Positions 36,330 through 47,106 are shown, counted from the first letter of the stretch. The stretch is DNA of 64,000 bases from Lumbricus terrestris (GCA_949752735.1 OX457037.1:660001-724000); one strand, 5' to 3'. A program made the numbers and translations. Notes: generated by a model not told the origin, from the letters alone.

Positions 36330-36810
36330 GAATGTGACTTTCATGAAATTTTTTGACCAAGAAATTATCAAATCGTATTTTCATTAGATACAGAACTTTG
36401 TTGATAGCCAATTCAAGAATCTGGCCGCCATTTTATCCCAATGGTGTTTTACTTGCAGTGCCATATAAGTGAAATATTATTGGTTCCATCGCAATCCTTG
36501 ACCTCGAAAATGCTGATTTAGACCCTGAGATCATGTTTCCATTGCATACATAACTTCACTAATAGCCATTTTAATATTCTGGCCGCCATTTTGTCCGCCA
36601 TTTTGATTTTCGTGCAGTGCTACATATGTGACATTGGTTCCACTGCATTCCTTGATCTCGAAAATGTTGATTTAGACTCTGAAATCATGTTTCCATTGCA
36701 TACATAGCTTCACTTATAGCCAATTAAGATTCTGGCCGCCATTTTGTCCGCCATTTTGATTTCCTGCAGTGCTGCATATGTTACTTTGGTTCCAGTGCAT
36801 TCCGCGAACC
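36330..36810. repeat. tandem repeat, about 155-bp unit, nearly three copies
   Basis: CTGGCCGCCATTTT recurs at 36421, 36579 and 36732, each followed by matching TGGTTCCA, GATTTAGACYCTGA and TTCCATTGCATACATA blocks. Confidence 0.8.
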
Positions 36811-37012
36811 TTCTATAAATAACTTCTTTTAGTTTTATACTTGAAAATCGGAGTTTATCATAGGAATCATGCGAATCACAGTGGGGGTATTTTTGTTACC
36901 CCCGGTGACCAAAATCGGTTGAGAAAAATCGTGACCCTATAAGGGTTAAGGGCCCACCACCTAAGCTCTGCACAGGGGCCCTTCAAGACCTTGCTACGCC
37001 ACTGCCTACATA

Positions 37013-37141
37013 GGTCATCGAACGACTTCTGGGTGGCAGGAAGAAAGTTGAGCCGCACAATTTTCCGTATTATTGCGTTAATACGCGCGCGCTGACCAGA
37101 CTTACATGTAGCAAAGACAAACCATGCAGGGGAGACATACA
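37013..37141 (+). repeat. 3' LTR of the Gmr1-like element, right part
   Basis: Sequence from GGTCATCGAACGACTTC continues the LTR after the hAT element. A plausible LTR end is GGGGAGACATACA at about 37141. There is no second LTR copy to compare, so the end is uncertain. Confidence 0.45.
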
Positions 37142-37348
37142 TAGGGCGTGCTAAGGTGGTGGCATGAACATCATCATGTAAGCGTGTCCGGAGAGTGTGT
37201 GTACGTGCGTGCGTGCGTGCGTGGATCTTGTCATAAAGCTCAGAACATAAAAGATTGTTGAATAGGCCAAACTACAGTGTATGCAATGACATCTTGCAAG
37301 ACGACCGTTATGTAGAAGAACGATATTTGACTTGCACGATGAAAGATG

Positions 37349-37462
<114 letters not shown>

Positions 37463-37539
37463 CATTGCAGATCTAACCGTCTTGCAATCTTATGGCGCCT
37501 CAAACAACATCATGGTATTTAGGTCAACAATAATTATTA

Positions 37540-38127
37540 TTATTATTATTAATTTATTTATATTCTGTAGGCTACTTAATTAGGACTCAGGCTTTTATCT
37601 CTGTTGATTATTATGTCTATTGTGCCTTGATTAAAACGTAGGCCTACAATCTTTTTCGTTAAGCTTCTCCCACCGGTTGCTGATCGTCCCTATCAATTGA
37701 GGCCACGCCATCACAACTTTGTATTGCCAGCCAAAGATGACAGACATTACATCTCTCGGGTTTTGTATAGAAAGGCACCATATGCTCATTAATGAGGAAA
37801 AAAGTCTAATCTCATTAGCCTATAGTAGCCTATATTTAACATAGAATCATTGTTTTTGTAACTTCTGAAATTTTGTGCTCTCATCCTAAGACAAATCCAA
37901 CAGTCAAGGCTAAAGACATTCTATAGGTGTTATATTATATTTGATAGGCTGCTTTTTGTACCTGATAACGGTGTGTCTATCAGTTTTTGTTACCATTAAA
38001 CGAATATAATAATAATCGAAACAGGTGTTGAGGTCAATGAACAATATTACAGAGATGTTCTACAAATGCAGGGCCTTAGGCTATGCTAGATATTCGTAAC
38101 ATTACGGAGTATTTGATCTTCTAGTTG
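37540..38127. other. intergenic, nothing recognised
   Basis: AT-rich sequence, no supported gene. Confidence 0.5.
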
Positions 38128-38443
38128 GATACAACGCTCCTGCGCACAGATCTAGAGAGACTATTGCGTTATTGGAAACTGAAGCATATGATTTCATTCC
38201 GCCTGCTTTGTGGTTAACCAACAACCCTGAATTAAATGCAGTAGACTTTAAGATATGCAAGAAAATACCCACAGATCTCGAATAAAATTATGTGATGTCA
38301 ACGAGGTGTGTCGCCGAATAATAATTGCGTGGGTATGGGACGAAATGGATCAGCACATCATTGATGAATCAGCCAAGCAGTGGCGCTCGCGTCTTCGCGC
38401 ATGCGTAGCTCCACAAGGAGGTCAATTCCAACAAAAAGTTTAG
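38128..38443 (+). pseudogene. mariner-like transposase C-terminal relic
   Basis: The plus frames give NAPAHRSRETIALLETEAYD, then FIPPALWLTNNPELNAVDFK, then after a stop and frameshift near 38282 DEMDQHIIDESAKQWRSRL, RACVAPQGG. This is the catalytic third-Asp region and C-terminus of a Tc1/mariner (DDE_3) transposase. The N-terminal DNA-binding domain and first catalytic Asp are not seen. It is a dead relic. Confidence 0.8.
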
Positions 38444-38763
38444 CTTTCGTACAGAAATAACTGCACTATCTTCACTTAAAATTTCGTTGGCATAACTTGA
38501 TCTTTGGCTGAGTAACAGCAAAATATGTAAGGTAACTTTTGTGTGAATCACCGTGTACAGTGTACATGGTGATTACTGTACACGTATCTTTGATTAAAAC
38601 ACCCAAAAGTTTTAACAGGGCTGCATGTGTCAGCAAACACTGTGTAATGGAACTCCTAAAATCCTTGATAACTTTTTAGAAGGACTGACTGAGTTTGCAT
38701 TGAGATATTGTACGAACTCCATGCATGGATATTATTATACTTCTCACCATCTTCAATGGGAAA

Positions 38764-38906
38764 CAGGGTGAGAATTGCCGGGGGGGTTGGGGGTTTCGAC
38801 CCCCAGTCTTTCTTAGAGCCCCATGTTAAAGTATGTTTTTTACACCCCAATTCCAAGTGGATAATGGTCCAACCCCCCCAGTTATTTTTCCACAATTCTC
38901 ACACTG
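38764..38906 (+). mobile_element. hAT-type MITE, 143 bp
   Basis: TIRs CAGGGTGAGAATTG and CAATTCTCACACTG, with a perfect 8-bp duplication ATGGGAAA at 38756-38763 and 38907-38914. Third good copy of the family at 3723 and 5928. Confidence 0.93.
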
Positions 38907-39041
38907 ATGGGAAATACAAGTTTAAGTTGAAAGTGCATCCATTATAATACACTATTCCAGTTACATGATGGCCACTTCGCTTAACAGATAGCGCCAGCCC
39001 AGAGCAACCGGTTTATGAGATAGACGAAACGACCCAAAATA

Positions 39042-39218
39042 ATGTTGCTTAGTCATGCAAAACTGGTAAAATTCGTCAACAAAGATCTTAGTGTGAAACG
39101 ATATCGCAAGATATTTCGCGACGTCGGTGAAAGGACAGCATCAACAGGTAGAGGACTTCAATGGAGATCAGATTCTATTGCGCGGCAGCTTCAATTTCTT
39201 TTAGGGGATGTAAATTAG
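39042..39218 (+). CDS. small frame of 59 codons, unknown
   Basis: Starts MLLSHAKLVKFVNKDL and contains RKIFRDVGERTASTGRGLQ. Its composition looks protein-like, but I know no family for it and no splice signals are evident. It may be a retroelement fragment, since an integrase-like remnant lies just downstream. Function unknown. Confidence 0.25.
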   Translation: MLLSHAKLVKFVNKDLSVKRYRKIFRDVGERTASTGRGLQWRSDSIARQLQFLLGDVN

Positions 39219-39324
39219 CCTACCTGTTGACTGAGTCGACTCAAGACTGTCCTTAGCCTTGAATTGATGGTAGACCTGTAGTTGAGGTGGACCGAGCAAG
39301 GATGCGGTCTTAGTCATAGGATGT

Positions 39325-39455
39325 CTTTGTTTCATTAGATGCCTTCTCTAAATAGATCATCTTTCCTGTGACCACGTCAAGCATCAAACGCATGCATTGA
39401 ACGAAACAGTCATCCATCGGATATAATAATGATCGCATCTATAGACACACCTTCC
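39325..39455 (+). pseudogene. integrase-like remnant
   Basis: A plus frame gives DVFVSLDAFSK, a stop, then IIFPVTT, resembling the start of a retroviral-type integrase core (VVVDAFSKW...PV). It has several stops. Short and weakly supported. Confidence 0.3.
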
Positions 39456-39799
39456 ACTGATCACGTGTCAAGTGAAATTCACAAGCAGCAACTGTTGTCT
39501 GAATGGAAGAAAAAACCGGATGTGGTAAAGACACAGATGGACTGCAGCACTTCTATTATTGGAATCTACGGAAAGTACGGAAATCTGTGCGTAATGTCCT
39601 GCAGTAACTCAATTTAAGCCACTGATAATCCAAGTTTCTTTGCATTTTTGGGGATTGTCCATCAAGAGCTTGTTTGCGAGCTTTCAGTTGCAGGCACTCT
39701 GCAACGCACAATAAATATTGACAAGTCGCCTTAATCAGGACTACGCATAGATAGACGTGATTGTTTCAAATTCTATATTGCAGATGCACCAGTGATAAG

Positions 39800-40915
39800 T
39801 TGCCAGTCAGTTAAACTGCTGCAAAATAAAGATAATACATGAAATGCCTACAGCGCTAGTCGACTGCATAGGCCAAGGTCGTCACGGCGTCCCACTCCGA
39901 CCATGCATATTCACGACCTGTGAGTGGAATGATCTTGCCTATAATAATATGCCGCCTCTCTATAGACTCACGTTAACATGTTGTTGTTTTCAACTTTCCT
40001 CTACCCGTAACCTTGCACGAATCATACATCCAATATTATACCCGTTATTAACTTACATTGCCCTGTGGTTAGCGGCGCAAAGTCATCTGTCACTATTTGA
40101 AGCGATCAATGTTCGGCTGATGATCCGGTGTTATGGTTAGGGTTATGGTGATGTCTTTAGCTCAGTGTAGGTTACGCGGGGAAAGGAAACAACATATCAA
40201 AATGACTAGTGTCAATTTATTCAAATTGCTTATGCTGTTAATTTTGCTAAGTTTGATTCAATATTATTCAGAGGTAAGCACCCATTACCCAACGTGCGAC
40301 TCGTGGTACGAATAGCTAAGTTAACTTTCTAATTGTGTGGTCACAAGTTATTCTTATAATAGATGACTTTAGGTGTACACTGTACACTGAACAGTTTTTA
40401 ATGTCTAGCATTCACTCTCATGGATGTTTAAAAAGTTACTATTATATCGCACCCTAGTGGATTATATCCCATCCTGGAGAAAAATGTGCGGGACTACATA
40501 GTACATGTGTGTCCCAGGAGATTATGGTCAGGAGATGATGTCCGTCCGTCCACCGGACAAATCAGTCCCGACATGACTTGAGCCAATTATGACGGATCTG
40601 TTTGTCGAGACCGTTATGACGGGAGGGGGCATTTCGTCGACGCCGTTTTGTGTGTGGGGTATCTGTTGTGGACGATTTCGTCCTGGACTTTTTTGTGGTA
40701 TCGGTTTGGGAAACACAGAAGAGAGAAGGGATGTCTCGCTGACTTTGCTGTTGTCTATACGATCAATGGGACATTTTCATGATAGTCATACGAGAACAAA
40801 TGAACGCTGCATTACATTAATTCTACCACCAGATATCGTAGAACCGTTTGTGCTTAGAAACTTTGACGATGAACTTCACGACGTTCCACTTCAATGCCCA
40901 CAGTGACCCACAACG
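39800..40915. other. intergenic, nothing recognised
   Basis: Short chance frames only. ACACTGTACACTGAAC-like small repeats occur near 40375. Confidence 0.5.
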
Positions 40916-40919
40916 GGTA

Positions 40920-41140
40920 TGAGGGCGTGCAAGGATCTTGCCATAAACTTCATAGCATAATAGACTGCAATACTGATTCCTGTGAGAAGATAGTCGATCT
41001 GAATAGGTTGTTAACATTGGCGTGTCTCATGTCTATTAGGCCTACTCGCGCACACAAAAAACAGCCTGAAGTAGACCTGTATACACTATACAGTGACATT
41101 CTCCTAAACAACTGTTATCATCAAAGTAACAGCGCATAGA
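40920..41140 (+). repeat. partial third copy of segment X
   Basis: GCAAGGATCTTGCCATAAA and GACATTCTCCTAAACAACTG correspond to the first block of segment X at 20424 and 37222, more diverged. Confidence 0.45.
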
Positions 41141-41226
41141 TTCATTCGGTTGGTGGAAAGTCATTTGGCATTTGAATAGGTTGTTAACACACAGAGACTT
41201 GACACACATTGCACGCCTGTTACAGT

Positions 41227-42310
41227 CAGGCGCGGATTTAGAGGGGGCGGAGCCGGCGTACGCCCCCCCTAAACCTGCAGCAAATGTTCTCAAACTAAAC
41301 TGACCTAAAACTAATATAATTGCAATTTGGGAATAGGATGTTTGAAGTAGCTGGACCGGCAGAATGGAGCTCTCTTACCGGAGCTCTCTTACCTACTTAC
41401 CTGAGTTGCTAGCAGACGTTGCCCACGTGACCAATGACTTTTGCCGTGACGTCATTCACAAAGTTCATGTACAGACAAAATTTACGTAAATAGAAATTGG
41501 TCAATTAAAAAATATGTCGAGTGGTCCGCCGTCAAAACGGCTTAAACAAGCAGTTTTATCATTGGCGAATAAGCCGACTGCCGTTGGTAAGACATACATG
41601 TAAGCCTATCTTAGGCCTAAATCTCAAAAGATGGCATATGATTATCATTATAATTTTGAAATTCGTCGTGCTGATTATAGCCGCCGAAAGCGTTCAGCTG
41701 CCGATATTATGGACAAAAGCAAATCAAGGATATAGAACTAGGCCTACTCATATAATCATTCTCTTAACGCTCAGTGGCGTGCGGTCCATGGATGAGGCGC
41801 ATCCCTTGCTTATTGAATCTATTTTTATACAAATACTAGTGTATTCAATTTCTATCATTACTATGTTAATTATCGTATGATAAATTGGCATCGACTATAT
41901 TATTTTTATTTGGGGGCAGAAAGGGGGAGGGGCAAATTCCCAGGGGCCCGGCGGTGTGAGGGGGGCCCGGAGTGCCCGAGGAAAAAGTAAACAATGTAAG
42001 AAGTTTAACAAATACGAAGACATTGTGCATGTAGATTTGCGAGTTTGAAAATTATTATTATTATACATTTATCAATGATATTGCAATATTTCAGCATTTG
42101 CACCAGAACATTTACCATTTCAGAACAACATAGTGTCATTATATCCCAAAGAAGATGGCAATTGTCTATTTTCATCCATAACATTTTCTATAAAAAGGAT
42201 CATTATAGTTTTGCGTGATCTAATTATATATATATATATATATATATTTACGGGATTGGATTGGTAGTATTTACGCCCCCCCCTAACCAGAAATCCTGGA
42301 TCCGCCTCTG
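41227..42310. mobile_element. inverted-repeat DNA element, probably hAT-like, 1.1 kb
   Basis: Ends CAGGCGCGGATTTAG and CTGGATCCGCCTCTG are inverted repeats, with GGGGGGGCG-rich subterminal stretches on both sides. The flanks share only ACAGT (5 bp), not a full 8 bp. Inside, a second hAT-like terminus CAGTGGCGTGCGGTCC occurs at about 41772. No transposase was seen. Confidence 0.6.
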
Positions 42311-43009
42311 ACAGTAGGCCTAGGCCTATTAGCTCGTTGAATATAAAATAGTGTAGCGGACGACCAGGGCTGGGCAAATACCACCAGGAACCGAACCCCC
42401 AAACCCTAGTCGCTAAGGTGATGTCCGTCCGTGTTGTCCGGCGTCAACTGGAGATTGACGACTAGCCAGTTAGGCTTGAAACACATTTATTCGACAATCA
42501 AAGAAGAAACTCGCACTGCAGTTCACAGTCAACTTCTATAGCGCCAGTGTTCGGAGCAAGTTCGGAGCAAGTTCGGAGCAATGTTCGGAGCTATTCGCGT
42601 AGCGCCACCGTCCCAAAACCACTGCACCACTGTTCACAGCAATTGTCAATGCAGACCGCTGAATCGTCTTCGTGTAGATCACCGCTGCCTCGCCAGCGCA
42701 CGCCGAAAGTCTGGAAAACGGGTCGGGTTTCGAACCCGAGTCGGCGTCGTCGAAGACAGGAACTGAACCACTGCGCTCACCCGGTCGGAAGCGTAGGCAG
42801 GTCCGGCGTTGAATCCTGTTCGTCGCGGCACAGCGACGATCACCAGTTTTTCCGTCGTCTGTAGGCGTCGAATCCAGAAGAGCACGACCGCGGGTCAGGA
42901 ATTGAACCCCAGTCGACAGCGTTGCAGAGCAAAGGCCTCCAAACCTTTCGTCGTCGTCAGCGTCGGACTCCCAATCGGTGTCGAATCCAAATCGTCGGCG
43001 TTGCACAGC

Positions 43010-43260
43010 GGAGATCACCAGACCTTCCGTCACGGGTCGGGCTTCGAACCCAGGCGTCGTCGTTGCACAGCAAAGGTCACCAAACCTTTCGTCGACAGGC
43101 GTCGATCTCCAGCCGGACACGTCAGCAGCACAGGCGTCGAATTGCGATCGTCGGCGTTGCACAGCGACGATCACCAGACCTTCTGTCACGGGTCAGGTTC
43201 CGAACCCAGGCGTCGTAGTTGCACAGCAAAGGTCACCAAACCTTTCGTCGACAGGCGCTG
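43010..43260. repeat. LTR internal repeat, about 145-bp unit
   Basis: CGTTGCACAGCGRMGATCAC, CACGGGTC and GCACAGCAAAGGTCACCAAA recur at 43005-43110 and 43155-43255. The same arrangement is in the 5' LTR at 47770-48035. The long frames on both strands here are by-products of this GC-rich tandem. Confidence 0.7.
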
Positions 43261-43571
43261 AATTTCGGCAGCGTCGTCAAATCGTCGTCGCGCTCTCCAA
43301 AGCGTTTTCCTTCGGACGATCACCCGCTGACTGTACTGCGATTCGATCCCGCAACAGCCGACCGACGCGTCTTTCCACTGTTCCACGGCGACTCGATGAC
43401 GGCCTCTCTCGCTGACTGTGTTGATCGCTGACCGTTTCCCACGATGACTGCTCTCGATCGATGACCGTTGTTCGATGACTGCGTTCGATGACCGCTTTCC
43501 TCGATGACTGCTTTCCTCGATGACGACTCGATCGATCACACCGTGCCTGCGCGCGCACTCGTATTTGTGTG

Positions 43572-43800
43572 TCACGAGGCCACGCCCACCAGTTGAGGTA
43601 GACGGCAATTCGGGTAGACGTTAGGCCACGCCCACCAATTGAGGTAGGCGCCAATTCGGGTAGACGGCAATTCGGGTAGACGTTAGGCCACGCCCACCAA
43701 TTGAGGTAGACGCCAATTCGGGTAGACGGCAATTCGGGTAGACGTTAAGCCACGCCCACCAATTGAGGTAGACGCCAATTCGGGTAGACGGCAATACTTA
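43572..43800. repeat. LTR minisatellite (CCACGCCCACCARTTGAGG units), 3' LTR
   Basis: Units combining CCACGCCCACCAATTGAGG with AATTCGGGTAGACG are repeated about four times. The 5' LTR has about five at 48353-48613, which accounts for most of the LTR length difference. Confidence 0.9.
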
Positions 43801-43862
43801 GGCGTACACGAGGACAGACATTCAATAAAAATAAACGAACCTCATGAACCCGGTTTCCAACA

Positions 43863-43885
43863 CGCCTCCCCCACAAGCAATCCAA
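43863..43885 (-). other. polypurine tract of gypsy copy 2
   Basis: On the coding (minus) strand GCTTGTGGGGGAGGCG lies directly before the TGTTGG start of the 3' LTR. Confidence 0.7.
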
Positions 43886-44094
43886 GGCCCCACTTGGAGT
43901 AAGCACTAAGCATCCCCACAATGTACATGAACAGTGCTACCTACGTCTATACAATCGGCCTAGATCGTTTATGAACATGAAATTAAAATAATGCAGCGTT
44001 TCATCGCCTGATTTATCCGATACATTTTTCTCAGGCAAATCCTTCGCGAAAACAGCAAATCGGTAATTTAATTAAAAAAACATGACAAAATCTT

Positions 44095-44360
44095 GCCAAT
44101 CTCAATCGGGTGCGGAGTGCAGTCGCGCACAACCCCCTCTCTCTTTTTCTTTCACTTCCTGGGTGCGAAGTGCTTTTTACGCACCACCCCTGTTTAATTT
44201 TTCTTTCGGGTGCGATGTGCCTTCTCGGTCACAACCCCCTCTGTCTGTTTTTCTCGTTTTTCATGTCTCTGCCTGTTTTTTTTCAGGCTTATTTCTCTCT
44301 TTTTTTTCATTTCGGGTACGGTGTGAACTGTTGGTCACACCCCCCTTCTTTCAATTTTTT
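44095..44360. repeat. degenerate tandem repeat before the 3' LTR, about 80-bp units
   Basis: GGGTGCGRAGTGC or GGGTRCGRTGTG followed by CACAMCCCCCTCT-type and T-rich segments recurs about four times. Confidence 0.6.
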
Positions 44361-44419
44361 TCAAACGACATATACAATTAATTACAAGCAATTACAGAAA
44401 ACAAAAGCCACACACGGCT

Positions 44420-46306
44420 TTACAATTGGATCAAAAAATAAAAATATGGGTCAGGCACGACCCAACAGTTAATTACAAGCTTCCTTTCAGCCGCTCCGTC
44501 TTCCAAGTTCGGCCGACCCAAATCCGACCAAGAGCCTCCAGGGTCGAAAGGCAAAAGTCCATAGTTCAAAAACCACATGCATCTAGCAGAACCGGACTCA
44601 CTCGCAGGTCCACGACTCATCGCATACACATGGTACAATTTAATCGCACTACAACACACAGCGCAAGACGAGACTCTCAGACAGACATCGGTTCCGGAAA
44701 AAGGACTGAAATCATTCCGGGTCGGACCAGAGCAAAACTGCAAAGACCCATTATTCTCCACATTTGCAGAACATTTACTCATCGCAGGTTCCACAACTCC
44801 AGTCACCAACATTTGTTTTAGTTGCGCGTCAATGGTAGCCTGATATGGAAGCGGTTGCCTCCTCAACGGTTGTCTCACTGGATGAGAGTCCCCAGTATCA
44901 ATCCTATGCTGAGTAATCATGGTCCTTCCCAAATCATGGTCAGTGGTCGAAAAGATGCACTCATATTCGACCAACAAATTCCTCAACCTTTCCTTCACCT
45001 CTGCCGAAACATCCTCAGAGACATCTTCCATCAATTTCTCCACTAAATGTGTCTCTGGACCTGTTTGTCCATCATTACCTTCCCTTACTTCCACATTTAC
45101 GGGGTGCAAATCACCCAACATCAAATCAGCAGTTAACATAGCAGGCTGTTCATTCAAATTCACCACACGAATGCACATTTTATCAGCATCATCATTCAAC
45201 ACGACTCTGGCTACATGCACTCCAGGTTGAATTTCTTTAGACTCTGTCATCCACGCTTCAGCTGTGGTCGTCAAATCACGGTATTGCGTCTTACAAGGAA
45301 TATCGCACTGCGAACGAGGAAGAACAGTTGTCCCCTCTGCAACAATAACCCTGCGACACCAAAGCGAACCATTGCCCTTAACCAAAGGAATGCGGCGTCG
45401 ACCCACAAAGAGTGCACCCTGACCAAAACCAAGTCGACAGCGGTGTTGTCTCAACCAATCCATCCCAAGCATTGGTTCACCAATCTGGTCAGAGACGAGA
45501 AAATTAGTCTCAATGGAAAAACCTCTAGAAATCTTAATTGGGACGTCAACTTGACCCAAAACCCTTATCTGCGTTACGTTAGCAGCCAAGAGAATGCGAT
45601 TACTAGACTGGAGCAACAACCCATCAACATCAGACGAGGGAACCAGGCTTACCTCCGACCCAGTGTCCACTAGGAACGTTCTTTGCCGTCCGTTGATCAC
45701 TCCATGGATGTAGATCGCGTTGTTCGTCACGCCCGTTGCTCTGTCTCTCGTTGTATGGTTGGTGACGGTCTCTTCGTTCCGCTCGGTCGTCGGCTGACCC
45801 GAGTCGCGTGCGTCGTCCCGACGGTCTGGAAACTGTCGGCGTTGTCGGCACTGGCGGGCGTAGTGCCCTGGGGACCCGCATTTAAAGCAGGTCGACCCAC
45901 GTCCCGGATTCCACGAAGCGTTACCTTGAGGAGGAATGGTCGGCGGAACCATCGGTGCGGAGTTGAAGTTCGTCCTGTTCGAGCTTCGGAGTTCCTCCAG
46001 CTGTCGGCAGATTCTTTCTTCCATGTCCTGCTGCCACTTGCGCTGTGTGGTGAAGAAGCTGTCCAGCTGAGACTGAAGCTGTCCTCCGGCGTCGCCCTCC
46101 TGAGTTCCTCTTACTCGATTCGCAGGTCTGCGACGATCCTCCAGGTCTGCAGTCTGCTGATACGCCGCCAAGCGTAGAGCTGTTCGGTACGCCTCGTCAA
46201 TCGTCTTCGGTTCCCGTTCTCTCACCTTCAGAGACAGTTCCCGGTCGCGGATGGCTTCAAGGAAGGCGTCCTTCGCAACGATCTCGGTCGTTTCGTTCGA
46301 CGGCAC
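44420..46306 (-). CDS. gag C-terminus, protease and start of pol of gypsy copy 2 (628 codons, truncated)
   Basis: The frame continues gag after a frameshift near 46306. It shows an intact CCHC knuckle, CFKCGSPGHYARQC, near 45890 and an aspartic protease with LVDTGSEVSLVPSS near 45660, then LGMDWLRQH. A pol linker follows with PVRQPLRRQPLPYQATIDAQ, the usual lead-in to RT, and GVVEPAMSKCSANV. The RT core is then lost: the remaining about 130 residues have no RT, RNase H or integrase motif. It is therefore an internal deletion derivative. Confidence 0.88.
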   Translation of the reverse strand: MPSNETTEIVAKDAFLEAIRDRELSLKVREREPKTIDEAYRTALRLAAYQQTADLEDRRRPANRVRGTQEGDAGGQLQSQLDSFFTTQRKWQQDMEERICRQLEELRSSNRTNFNSAPMVPPTIPPQGNASWNPGRGSTCFKCGSPGHYARQCRQRRQFPDRRDDARDSGQPTTERNEETVTNHTTRDRATGVTNNAIYIHGVINGRQRTFLVDTGSEVSLVPSSDVDGLLLQSSNRILLAANVTQIRVLGQVDVPIKISRGFSIETNFLVSDQIGEPMLGMDWLRQHRCRLGFGQGALFVGRRRIPLVKGNGSLWCRRVIVAEGTTVLPRSQCDIPCKTQYRDLTTTAEAWMTESKEIQPGVHVARVVLNDDADKMCIRVVNLNEQPAMLTADLMLGDLHPVNVEVREGNDGQTGPETHLVEKLMEDVSEDVSAEVKERLRNLLVEYECIFSTTDHDLGRTMITQHRIDTGDSHPVRQPLRRQPLPYQATIDAQLKQMLVTGVVEPAMSKCSANVENNGSLQFCSGPTRNDFSPFSGTDVCLRVSSCAVCCSAIKLYHVYAMSRGPASESGSARCMWFLNYGLLPFDPGGSWSDLGRPNLEDGAAERKLVINCWVVPDPYFYFLIQL

Positions 46307-46974
46307 CGGGGGTAGGCGAGAACGACAAGTCTCCGGATGTCGTGCAGCAAATCTTCCAGACTTTCATCCGCCCTCTGTCGACGATAGTAGAGTTGCGCAC
46401 GAAAAGTCTCAGCCTGACCTTCCGTGCCGTGTCGTTGACGAAGTCTCTCGACCAACTGTTCATACGTCACCTCCGTTCGCGCTCCAAAATCCCACAACAG
46501 CTGCGTTGCTGCCTTTTCCAAGGACACACGGAGGAAGTCGACTTTGTCGATTGCCGTCCATCTATTGTGCCGTGCACAGACGTCGAATTGTGCCAAGAAC
46601 GATTCGAGTGACCCAGTCCCATCGAACTTTCCTGGTTTCATGGTCATCTTCCGTTCACCGACCAAGCGACAGACGTTGTCCAAGACTTTTGTCTCCAAAG
46701 CGCTGACCCTGTCCGAGACTTTCGATTCCAAGGCGGTCGAGTCTCTCTCAGGAATCAGCAGGCTTCTGCGATCCTTCTTCGGCAGGTCATCGAAGTCGAT
46801 CCTCTCCATGAAACGGCTGGACTCGACCTCAAAGTCGACCAAGAGGTCCGTCCTTCGTCCGGCTGCTGGCGACGAAGTCATCGGGCGGTCAACAGCATTT
46901 CCGTCCATCTCTGCAGTGTTCCACATTGTTGCCGAATGCGTCGAAGTTCCGACGAAATTCTTCTTTCGCTCCAC
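46228..46974 (-). CDS. gag N-terminal part of gypsy copy 2
   Basis: A frame of 248 codons with likely gag start at MWNTAEMDGNAVDRP (about 46926), since the 17 residues before it have no counterpart in copy 1. It shares VDFEVESSRF, MKPGKFDGTGSL and WTAIDKVDFLRVSLEKAATQ with copy 1. It leaves frame at about 46306 in a run of five C, where the downstream gag frame takes over; a small insertion in the C run is the simplest cause. Confidence 0.85.
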   Translation of the reverse strand: MERKKNFVGTSTHSATMWNTAEMDGNAVDRPMTSSPAAGRRTDLLVDFEVESSRFMERIDFDDLPKKDRRSLLIPERDSTALESKVSDRVSALETKVLDNVCRLVGERKMTMKPGKFDGTGSLESFLAQFDVCARHNRWTAIDKVDFLRVSLEKAATQLLWDFGARTEVTYEQLVERLRQRHGTEGQAETFRAQLYYRRQRADESLEDLLHDIRRLVVLAYPRCRRTKRPRSLRRTPSLKPSATGNCL

Positions 46975-47084
46975 TGGCTGAGTCCAAATTTTCCGAGAAG
47001 TCCAGCGAGTTCTTCTTCCACCCCACTTGCTGGAACCAGTTTGTAGCTGGGACCAGCTTTGTAGACGTCCGACGAAATTTGATC

Positions 47085-47106
47085 ACTCCACTTCTCGGTA
47101 CCAGTG
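47085..47106 (-). other. primer binding site region of gypsy copy 2
   Basis: On the coding strand TGGTACCGAGAAGTGGAG begins two bases after the LTR end CCGCTACA. A TGG start is expected for a site paired with a tRNA CCA end. I could not match it to a tRNA from memory. Confidence 0.5.

Larger units (their letters stand above)
33120..36945. mobile_element. piggyBac-like element inside the hAT element, 3.8 kb
   Basis: Flanked by TTAA at 33116-33119 and 36946-36949. TIRs CCCTTACAGGGTCACCGG and GTGACCCTATAAGGG, with GGGGGTATTTTT-type subterminal matches. Interior frames, such as 35113-35418, are short and unrecognised; no piggyBac transposase is visible. A tandem repeat of about 155 bp lies near the right end. 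Confidence 0.82.
32019..37004 (+). mobile_element. hAT element inserted in the LTR (outer DNA-transposon layer)
   Basis: TIRs CAGTGGCGTAGCAA and TTGCTACGCCACTG, with a perfect 8-bp duplication CCTACATA at 32011-32018 and 37005-37012. The inner piggyBac-like element occupies 33120-36945, leaving about 1.15 kb of hAT sequence that includes the start of a transposase (32419-32703). Another copy of the CAGTGGCGTAGC terminus is at 48985. Confidence 0.92.
25900..37141 (+). mobile_element. Gmr1-like Ty3/gypsy retrotransposon, nearly complete, with nested insertions
   Basis: Domain order is gag, zinc knuckle, protease, integrase, RT, RNase H, then a polypurine tract and a 3' LTR. Integrase lying upstream of RT is the defining feature of Gmr1-like elements; standard gypsy elements have it downstream. 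No 5' LTR is evident next to gag, so the copy looks 5'-truncated or its left LTR has decayed into the microsatellite. Reading frames shift between gag, IN and RT, and a LINE tail interrupts gag. The 3' LTR is split by a 5-kb nest of DNA transposons. Confidence 0.85.
42352..43862 (-). repeat. 3' LTR of gypsy copy 2 (1511 bp)
   Basis: On the coding strand it starts TGTTGGAAACCGGG and ends CCGCTACA, with TG...CA termini. It is long and GC-rich, with internal tandem cassettes, and has AATAAA on the minus strand near 42486. A 27-bp stretch present at the corresponding place in the 5' LTR (about 47736) is shorter here. Confidence 0.95.

Noticed and set aside
42536..43736. Overlapping Arg/Ser-rich frames of 100-220 codons on both strands (and again at 47291-48613)
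   Set aside because: They lie inside the LTRs, are duplicated exactly because the LTRs are, and come from GC-rich tandem cassettes with few stops.
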